A stretch of DNA of 62,389 bases from CAZJBH01 sp964544485. GTDB taxonomy: Bacteria; Patescibacteriota; Minisyncoccia; Portnoybacterales; UBA2143. A model generated the notes under the pieces. That model was given only the letters and a program-made list of their open reading frames with translations. It did no database searches and was not told where the DNA came from. A program made the position numbers and the translations under genes. Shown one piece after another: positions 32,720-38,126 of this stretch. Positions within the stretch are counted from its first letter, which is position 1; the number at the start of each line of letters is the position of its first letter. The DNA is taken from assembly GCA_964544485.1 (NCBI GenBank), contig CAZJBH010000001.1:1-62389 (forward strand), read 5' to 3'.

Positions 32720-33256
32720 TTATTTCAAATTACTGTAAATTTCTTGAATATCATCATTTTCATCCAATGCTTCAAAAAGTTTTTTTAATTGGATTTTGTC
32801 TTTTTCTTCAACTTCAACTTCATAATTTGGGATCCACTCTTCTCCTTCACGGCGAAATATGTACCGGACGCTGCCAGCTTCTGCCATTTTAGCATTATGT
32901 TTGCTAAGAATATTTTTAATTTCTGAAAGCGTTCTATTTTTGTTATCAGTAATTCCCTGAATAATTAAAGCTACTCCAGCTGGTCCATAGGCTTCATAAG
33001 TGATTTCTTCCATTTGGGCGCCTTCTAATTGTCCGGTTCCTTTTTTAATTGCCCGTTCAATATTTTCTTTAGGCATATTTGCCTCTTTGGCTTTATCAAT
33101 CGCAGTTCTTAATTTTGAGTTACTTTCCGGATCAGCGCCTTTTTCTTTGGCAGCTACTGAAATTAAGCGAGATATTTTAGAAAATAACTTGCCTCGTTTT
33201 GCGTCAGCCGCGCCTTTTTGATGTTTGATATTTGACCATTTTGAATGTCCACTCAT
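32720..33256 (-). CDS. yebC: YebC/PmpR-family protein, shortened
   Basis: Protein of 178 aa against about 240-250 for typical family members. Domain I is complete (SGHSKWSNIKHQKGAADAKRG, then ANMPKENIERAIKKGTG and YEAYGPAGVALIIQGITDN). The junction GSVRYIFRREGEEW is followed almost directly by the end of the last domain (KLFEALDENDDIQEIYSNLK), so roughly 65 residues of the central domains are missing. YebC proteins act as transcriptional regulators or as translation factors that relieve ribosome stalling. The gap might change partner binding. A near-leaderless promoter lies upstream. Confidence 0.92.
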   Translation of the reverse strand: MSGHSKWSNIKHQKGAADAKRGKLFSKISRLISVAAKEKGADPESNSKLRTAIDKAKEANMPKENIERAIKKGTGQLEGAQMEEITYEAYGPAGVALIIQGITDNKNRTLSEIKNILSKHNAKMAEAGSVRYIFRREGEEWIPNYEVEVEEKDKIQLKKLFEALDENDDIQEIYSNLK

Positions 33257-33264
33257 ATATTTTA

Positions 33265-33294
33265 ATCATACAATTGCCAAGCATTCGGTGTCAA
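33265..33294 (-). promoter_or_regulatory. Promoter of the yebC-ruvC-ATP-grasp operon
   Basis: On the - strand: TTGACA (33294-33289), 18-nt spacer, TATGAT (33270-33265). The predicted start is 1-3 nt before the yebC ATG at 33256, so the mRNA is nearly leaderless. No SD is visible. Confidence 0.7.
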
Positions 33295-33298
33295 TGAT

Positions 33299-34642
33299 TT
33301 ATATGTTAAAAGTATTTTTTTTGCGAGTTAGGATAATAAGCCAGCTGATGAATAAGCAAGAAGAAATAAGAATGGAAAGATAAAGAATAAGTTTTGGGTT
33401 TTGGCTGGTTGGAGAAGATTGATTTAGGGAAACTGTTTGTTTATTCGCGGTATTATTCGCAGCTTGGACAACTAATTTGTTTTTTGAATCAATTTTAGAA
33501 TAGTTTTGTTTTGGTTCTGGCTGATTGGTTTGATAATTTTGAGTTTGGTTTAATTGAACAGCTAAAGTCTGGGCAGGTTCTTGGCTAGTTTGGATTTGCG
33601 GCTTTGGATTATTCTTTGGATAATTTTGAGTTGATTCGTTTTTGTTTGAAGAAATAATATTAGCGGTTCCCGGGGTAGGCATAGTCGTCCAAAAATATTC
33701 TTGGCCGTCAAAAGCAACTGCTTGGCCTTGTTTTTTTTCGGCTAAATAGCTTATCTCAGCAGCTATATTTCCGTTCGGATAAATCAGCCTTACTTGATCT
33801 TCGTCATTATTTAACGCTAATTTGGTAATTAAACGCTGAAAAACAACAAATTCTTTGGGAAAAATTAAGGTGTTTTGAGGGAGGGTGAATGGCTTGCTTC
33901 CATCAGGCATGTCATCTAATTGCCAATTAGATAAATCAGCTGTTTGTTCGCCTTGATTATATATTTCTATCCATTCATTTTCCGCGTCTTTTCCTTCAGG
34001 GTTGGGGATAAATTCAGAAATAATCAAATTATCGCTATAAATACTTATTTTAACAAAATCCGTATTGGTTAATTTGCCATCGTCTACTTCTAAAACAACT
34101 AAATATTCGCCGGGATATTGGTAAATATGGGTAGTTGTCGCCTGGTTATCAGTCGCTCCATCTCCAAAATTCCAAAAATAGGTTAAAGAATCATTTTCTG
34201 GGTCAGAAGAAGCAGTTCCGTCAAAAAAGATTTCTTGATTAGTTAAAGCGGTTATATCTGGCCCGGCTTTGGCGATTGGAGCTTGATTACTGGGCTGGTT
34301 GTTTGGACTAGTTGAAGGAGTTGAAATTTCATTTGTTTCGTTTGATGGAGTAGTCGTACTAGTTTCTGGTTCTGATGTATCTTCTGGCAGATAGGCTAAT
34401 CCTTGATCTTTTATTTTTTGCAAAGTTTTTTCGCCAATACCGTTTATGTTTATTAAATCATCAATCGAAGAAAAAGGCCTGTTATCTATTATTCGTTGGG
34501 CGTAAACAGGTCCAATTCCTGTTATTATTTGCAGCTCTTCAATCGTAGCAGTATTAATATCTATTTTTTCTTGAGCTGAGGCAATAAATGTTACAAATAG
34601 AAAGCAAAAGATTAATATTGTTTTTAACACTTTATTTTGCAT
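33299..34642 (-). CDS. Secreted ComEA-HhH / PKD / lamin-tail domain protein
   Basis: Protein of 447 aa with a signal peptide ending in ASAQ. Residues 25-90 hold a ComEA-type helix-hairpin-helix pair (NTATIEELQIITGIGPVYAQ, then LININGIGEKTLQKI). A PKD domain follows at about 125-205 (FDGTASSDPENDSLTYFWNFGDG), then a lamin-tail domain (ISEFIPNPEG, ENEWIEIYN). After a Q/N/T-rich linker there is a C-terminal membrane helix and a KKN tail. The HhH pair is a DNA-binding module of the competence receptor ComEA, and PKD and LTD are surface-adhesion modules. A surface-anchored DNA-capture protein is inferred. Confidence 0.75.
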   Translation of the reverse strand: MQNKVLKTILIFCFLFVTFIASAQEKIDINTATIEELQIITGIGPVYAQRIIDNRPFSSIDDLININGIGEKTLQKIKDQGLAYLPEDTSEPETSTTTPSNETNEISTPSTSPNNQPSNQAPIAKAGPDITALTNQEIFFDGTASSDPENDSLTYFWNFGDGATDNQATTTHIYQYPGEYLVVLEVDDGKLTNTDFVKISIYSDNLIISEFIPNPEGKDAENEWIEIYNQGEQTADLSNWQLDDMPDGSKPFTLPQNTLIFPKEFVVFQRLITKLALNNDEDQVRLIYPNGNIAAEISYLAEKKQGQAVAFDGQEYFWTTMPTPGTANIISSNKNESTQNYPKNNPKPQIQTSQEPAQTLAVQLNQTQNYQTNQPEPKQNYSKIDSKNKLVVQAANNTANKQTVSLNQSSPTSQNPKLILYLSILISSCLFISWLIILTRKKNTFNI

Positions 34643-34687
34643 TATTAAAAGAAAGAGTATCTAGGATTATGACAAAAAAGTTTTGAA

Positions 34688-34976
34688 GAAAAGGACTGTA
34701 ACTTAGAGGACGCTGTTTAATCAAAGAAAAGGACTGTCCTTGCAAACTGGCTAGAGGACGTTCCTTAGTTATATTTGAGGATTGTCCTTGCAGACTGCGA
34801 TTCTTTGTAATCAAAGGACGCAGTCGAAAGGACGATTCTCAAATAGAGAAAAGCTTTTCTCTGTCGAGGACATTCCTTATAAGGCGCCGTCCTTCTTCCA
34901 GAAGAACGCGCCTTCTAAGGAACGTCCTCTAGATTCATACCTTATAAGGAATGTTCTCTAGGTTACAGCCCTTTTC
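34688..34976. repeat. Nested palindromic element A (GGAC/GTCC family)
   Basis: This 289-nt element fills the 34643-35019 gap between two - strand genes. Outer arms are 34688-34702 and 34962-34976 (14/15 complementary). An exact 18-bp inverted repeat lies at 34751-34768 and 34915-34932. Inside are three hairpins: 34773-34844, with loop CTTTG-TAAT-CAAAG; an 18-bp perfect palindrome at 34845-34862; and 34866-34929, with 22-nt arms (20/22) and inner loop TCC. A further palindrome AAGGACTGTCCTT is at 34729-34741. The same unit (AGAGGACGTTCCTTA) recurs in element B at 61842-62010. No protein-coding potential is credible here. Confidence 0.85.
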
Positions 34977-35019
34977 TTTGTCCAAATGACAATTCTTTTT
35001 TGCAATAATTCTAGATAGA

Positions 35020-36276
35020 TTATTCAATGAATTTGAAAGTAGAAAGGATTTTATCTTCGAAATTACTACTAGGAGCTTCATTAAATTTAATGGTATATGT
35101 TTTGTTGTCGTATTTTAGGATTACCCATGGAAGATATACTTGAAGGCAGACGTCATTTGAACTAACCGCCTCTAATCCTTTAACTCCATCTATAGTTAAA
35201 GTATTCCATTTAACATCATTAAAATTTGAATTTTTACATCTTTGACTTAAATAATGGGTAAGCAGTTCCCGTAGACTAAATTGCTCTAGGGGTGTAATCT
35301 TATCATTTTTTAAAGCTGAGCCAGAGATTTCTGAAATGACAATTTCTAGAGAGAGTTTTACCGCAGAACCAATCCTAATGGTCCCATGATATGGTTCTGA
35401 TAAAGTATATTCTTCCGGATACTTAAATTCAAACCCATATTCTTCATTTTTATAAGTCTTCCAGTCCTGAGTTTGGTCGGATTCAATGAATTTGAAAGTA
35501 GAAAGGATTTGATCAAATTTTTCTATTTGTTCATTTGTGATTTTTTGTACCATTGGAGGACGGTTATTTAAAACGACTCTATATGTTTTATCATTATAAC
35601 TAAAAAAATAAATTAGCATTGGACAAGCTTGATAACATTCTCCTTGTTGATTCCATTTACTAGTTCCGCCTTCCCAGTATTTGAAAGCGTCTAAATTATC
35701 TTTTCCAACTTTTGAATTAATTGTTTTTGGCATATCTCCTGGCAAAAAATTCATATTTTCAAATGAATCAATCCAATTTATAATATTTAATTTTTGTGGA
35801 TTATCCCAAATAGAAATTGATATTCCTGGAAATTGGCTTTGTTTTTCATAAAACTCAATTCCTTTTTTAATAACAAACAGAGGACTGCTATCTGGATTTG
35901 TTAATGTGATTTTATGATTTAGATCCCAATTTTCCGGATACTTAAACTCAAACCCATATTCTTCATTTGTGTAAGTCTGCCAATCTGCCTCGTCGGTAGA
36001 TGAATCAGCAGTTGAATTCTTTGGACACTCGGCAAAATTACAAAAAGGAGGAACTCTAGAAACAGTTGAACCATCAGGACAGGTTTTTACATCTTGAGCG
36101 CAGAGAATTGATTCTTCGTTAAAATATTGATAAGCTCCGTAAGCGATTAATCCCAGAATAGCTAAAGATAGAATAATAATTAAAACTAAAGCCCACTTAG
36201 GCAATTTGGGTTTATTTATCTTAAAACCAGATTTTTGAAAATTATTTGATTGTTGATTGGATCCTTGGTTGTTCAT
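35020..36276 (-). CDS. Membrane-anchored protein with a duplicated extracellular domain
   Basis: Protein of 418 aa. A disordered N-terminus (QGSNQQSNNFQ) leads to a membrane helix at about residues 28-48. Next comes a Cys-rich segment with the pattern CAQDVKTCPDGS and PPFCNFAECP, common in CPR surface proteins. Two copies of the same ~155-residue domain follow. Each begins with W-x-TY-x-NEEYGFEFKYPE and ends with KILSTFKFIE or its near match QILSTFKFIE. The copies have diverged between these borders. It looks like a tandem PsbP-like surface domain; the ligand is unknown. It is divergent from the toxin-antitoxin pair, whose -35 touches its start codon region. Confidence 0.65.
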   Translation of the reverse strand: MNNQGSNQQSNNFQKSGFKINKPKLPKWALVLIIILSLAILGLIAYGAYQYFNEESILCAQDVKTCPDGSTVSRVPPFCNFAECPKNSTADSSTDEADWQTYTNEEYGFEFKYPENWDLNHKITLTNPDSSPLFVIKKGIEFYEKQSQFPGISISIWDNPQKLNIINWIDSFENMNFLPGDMPKTINSKVGKDNLDAFKYWEGGTSKWNQQGECYQACPMLIYFFSYNDKTYRVVLNNRPPMVQKITNEQIEKFDQILSTFKFIESDQTQDWKTYKNEEYGFEFKYPEEYTLSEPYHGTIRIGSAVKLSLEIVISEISGSALKNDKITPLEQFSLRELLTHYLSQRCKNSNFNDVKWNTLTIDGVKGLEAVSSNDVCLQVYLPWVILKYDNKTYTIKFNEAPSSNFEDKILSTFKFIE

Positions 36277-36277
36277 A

Positions 36278-36306
36278 TTGACAAGACTTTTTAAATTTAT
36301 TAATAT
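36278..36306 (+). promoter_or_regulatory. Promoter of the toxin-antitoxin operon
   Basis: TTGACA (36278-36283), 17-nt spacer, TAATAT (36301-36306). The -35 is perfect. A perfect inverted repeat starts right after the -10, as expected for an autoregulated TA operon. Transcription would start about 67 nt before the antitoxin ATG. Confidence 0.6.
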
Positions 36307-36325
36307 TGTAATACAAATTATTACA
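36307..36325. promoter_or_regulatory. Candidate operator of the RHH antitoxin
   Basis: Perfect 7-bp inverted repeat TGTAATA - CAAAT - TATTACA directly downstream of the -10 element. Ribbon-helix-helix antitoxins normally bind such palindromes to repress their own operon. Confidence 0.6.
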
Positions 36326-36380
36326 GACTAATAAATTAATTAAAGGTCGTTAAATATTTTAATTAAAAATAAAAAAATCT

Positions 36381-36599
36381 ATGCGAAGTATTATTAATAT
36401 CTCTTTGCCAAAAGAAATGGTAAAATTTATTAAAAAAGAAGTTAAGCGAAATAAGTATGCTAGTGTTAGCGAGTTTTTTCGTTCTTTAGTGCGTGATTAT
36501 GAAGAAGAAAGCGCGCTTTTGACTGAATTAGAAGAAAGTCGTCGAGATATCAATTCTGGCAAAGGGAAGATTTTGCATTCTTTAAAAGATTTAAGATAA
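36381..36599 (+). CDS. Ribbon-helix-helix antitoxin (ParD/CopG-like)
   Basis: Protein of 72 aa with an N-terminal RHH fold: the strand RSIINISLPKEMVKFIKK, then helices (ASVSEFFRSLVRDYEEE). The C-terminal tail (ELEESRRDINSGKGKILHSL) would neutralise the toxin. It precedes a RelE/ParE toxin by 15 nt. Expected roles are DNA-binding autorepressor and antitoxin. Confidence 0.85.
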   Translation: MRSIINISLPKEMVKFIKKEVKRNKYASVSEFFRSLVRDYEEESALLTELEESRRDINSGKGKILHSLKDLR

Positions 36600-36614
36600 G
36601 GATGGTTTTTATCT

Positions 36615-36872
36615 ATGATAATAATTTATTCTCCGAAATTCGTTCGGGAGTATAAGAAATTGCCAGTTAAAATTAAAGAGAAAGCTGAACAAAAAGAAAA
36701 ATATTTTCGTCAAGATCCCTTTGCTAAAGGATTGGAAACACATAAACTTTCTGGAAAATTTAAAAGTTTTTGGTCCTTTTCAATTAATCGAAAATATAGA
36801 ATTGTTTTTGAATTTGCTGATAATAATAGGATTTATTTTCATTCAATCGGAACTCATCGAATCTATCGTTAA
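36615..36872 (+). CDS. RelE/ParE-family toxin
   Basis: Protein of 85 aa with the RelE/ParE/mRNA-interferase-like fold: YSPKFVREYKKLPVKIKEKA, then LETHKLSGKFKSFWSFSI, NRKYRIVFEFADNNRIYFHS and the C-terminal IGTHRIYR. The Arg in NRKYRIVF and the C-terminal His-Arg-x-Tyr match ribosome-dependent mRNA interferases of the RelE/YoeB type rather than gyrase-targeting ParE, but the target cannot be fixed from sequence. It ends one base before the convergent ruvB stop. Confidence 0.85.
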   Translation: MIIIYSPKFVREYKKLPVKIKEKAEQKEKYFRQDPFAKGLETHKLSGKFKSFWSFSINRKYRIVFEFADNNRIYFHSIGTHRIYR

Positions 36873-37889
36873 TTACAGTAAGTTTTGATTTTCCGGATAC
36901 TTTAATCTTAAATGTTGATAAGCTAGTTTAGTAGCGATTCTGCCGCGCGAAGTTCTGTCTAAAAATCCAAGCTGAAGTAAATAAGGTTCATGTACATCTT
37001 CAATTGTATCTCTTTCTTCATGGCTAGCTGCGGCTAAAGTATTAATTCCAACTGGACCTCCATTAAATTTTTGAATAATAATTTTTAATAAGCGGCGATC
37101 GCTTGGCTCTAATCCGTATTCATCTATTTCTAACATAGCTAAAGCTTGTTTAGTATTTTGTCGGTCTATTTTCCCATTCCCTCTAACCTGGCAATAGTCG
37201 CGCACTCTTTTAAGCAGGCGGTTAGCCACGCGCGGAGTTCGTCGCGAAGCTTGAGCGATTAATTTAAGCGCTTGTTTGTCTTGAATAGCAATATTTAATA
37301 TTCGGCTGGATCGTTCAATTATTTTTTCAATATCTTCATTTTTATAAAAGTCCAAGCGATAAGTTGCGCCGAATCTGTTTCTTAAAGGGGAAGAGAGTAG
37401 TCCAATTCGAGTGGTTGCTCCAATAAAAGTAAATTTAGGAAGTTCTAATTGGAGGGTTTTGGCAGAAGGGCCTTTGCCAATAATGATATCTAAGTTAAAA
37501 TCTTCCATAGCTGGATAAAGAGTTTCTTCAATAGTTTTGTTTAAGCGATGTGATTCATCGCAAAAAAGAATATCTCCAGGTTGAAGATTGGTTAAAATAG
37601 AAGCCAAATCTCCAACTTTTTCAATGGTTGGTCCGGCAGTTACTTTGATATTAACTCCCATCTGTTTGGCAATAATATGAGCAAGAGTGGTTTTGCCTAA
37701 TCCTGAATTTCCATAAAGCAAAACATGCTCAATCGGCTCTTTTCTTTTTTTGGCAGCTTCAATCAGAATCTGCAGATTTGCTTTGATTTTATCCTGTCCC
37801 ATATACTGATCAAATCCTTGCGGACGAAGGGTATTATCTAAGTAATCATCTCCATTTATTTTTTGCGATTTAACGATTTCTCTTGACAT
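36873..37889 (-). CDS. ruvB: Holliday junction branch-migration helicase RuvB
   Basis: AAA+ motor of 338 aa that drives branch migration with RuvA. Visible features are the RuvB head (TLRPQGFDQYMGQDKIKANL), Walker A (LYGNSGLGKTTLA), Walker B (DILFCDESHRLNK), sensor 1 and arginine finger (FIGATTRIGLLSSPLRNRFG), and the C-terminal winged helix (EPYLLQLGFLDRTSRGRIAT). Length is standard. The start codon region overlaps the -35 of a + strand promoter for a candidate sRNA. Confidence 0.97.
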   Translation of the reverse strand: MSREIVKSQKINGDDYLDNTLRPQGFDQYMGQDKIKANLQILIEAAKKRKEPIEHVLLYGNSGLGKTTLAHIIAKQMGVNIKVTAGPTIEKVGDLASILTNLQPGDILFCDESHRLNKTIEETLYPAMEDFNLDIIIGKGPSAKTLQLELPKFTFIGATTRIGLLSSPLRNRFGATYRLDFYKNEDIEKIIERSSRILNIAIQDKQALKLIAQASRRTPRVANRLLKRVRDYCQVRGNGKIDRQNTKQALAMLEIDEYGLEPSDRRLLKIIIQKFNGGPVGINTLAAASHEERDTIEDVHEPYLLQLGFLDRTSRGRIATKLAYQHLRLKYPENQNLL

Positions 37890-37911
37890 TTTAGTTTGTT
37901 TTTGTTATGAT
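37883..37911 (+). promoter_or_regulatory. Near-consensus promoter of the orphan RNA
   Basis: TTGACA (37883-37888), 17-nt spacer, TATGAT (37906-37911) with an extended TGT at 37903-37905. The predicted start is near 37918 on +. The -35 overlaps the ruvB start codon on the other strand. No + strand ORF follows before 41215, so it must serve an RNA. Confidence 0.7.
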
Positions 37912-37917
37912 GCTAAT

Positions 37918-38126
37918 TAATAGGAGGGTCTGTTTAATTAAGCAGGCCTTTTTATTTGCTAAATGCTTAGTAAACTGTAGGCAATAGGGTTTAAACTATG
38001 TTTAAGCCTGAGGGGGTTTATCTTAGATTATGGGTATGTTGGCTCTGGCTGGTGTATCCCTCGGAAAACCTTTTCTCTCTGTTCTCAGGCAGAGGGTCAT
38101 TGCCTACAGCTTATTAGGCATTTTTT
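37918..38126 (+). ncRNA. Candidate structured small RNA (unassigned; 6S-like topology possible)
   Basis: About 209 nt between ruvB and pilB, both on -, with its own + strand promoter and terminator. A first hairpin lies at 37927-37948 (GGTCTG/CAGGCC) with a T5 tail. An 11-bp perfect closing stem pairs CTGTAGGCAAT (37975-37985) with ATTGCCTACAG (38099-38109). A 7-bp perfect stem pairs GCCTGAG (38006-38012) with CTCAGGC (38084-38090). These leave a 20-nt bubble on the 5' side and 8 nt on the 3' side. The apical 70 nt contain further short pairings. The layout (closing stem, asymmetric bubble, long apical stem) resembles 6S RNA, but I see no diagnostic 6S sequence. It is not SRP RNA (no GGAAGGAAGCAGCC-like loop) and too short for RNase P RNA. 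Confidence 0.55.
38101..38126 (+). terminator. Intrinsic terminator of the orphan RNA
   Basis: TGCCTA (38101-38106) / TAGGCA (38115-38120) followed by T6. The left arm is also the 3' half of the RNA's closing stem, so terminator and closing stem are mutually exclusive folds. The T-run overlaps the pilB stop codon on the other strand. Confidence 0.7.

Noticed and set aside
34632..34814. 60-aa - strand open frame (repeated 'LQGQSS' type residues)
   Set aside because: It lies inside palindromic element A. The repeated residues come from the repeated GGACTGTCC units, and there is no start signal or family match.
34688..34976. Possible CRISPR array
   Set aside because: Repeats are inverted, unequal in spacing and pair with each other. 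There are no constant direct repeats with unique spacers and no cas genes nearby.
37918..38126. SRP RNA or RNase P RNA
   Set aside because: No SRP helix-8 loop sequence and no RNase P P4 core (GAGGAAAGTCC) or ACAGAA; the RNA is also too short for RNase P.
37918..38126. Riboswitch or attenuator for a downstream gene
   Set aside because: The exclusive stem/terminator pair looks like one, but no + strand gene follows for 3 kb, so an independent RNA is more likely.
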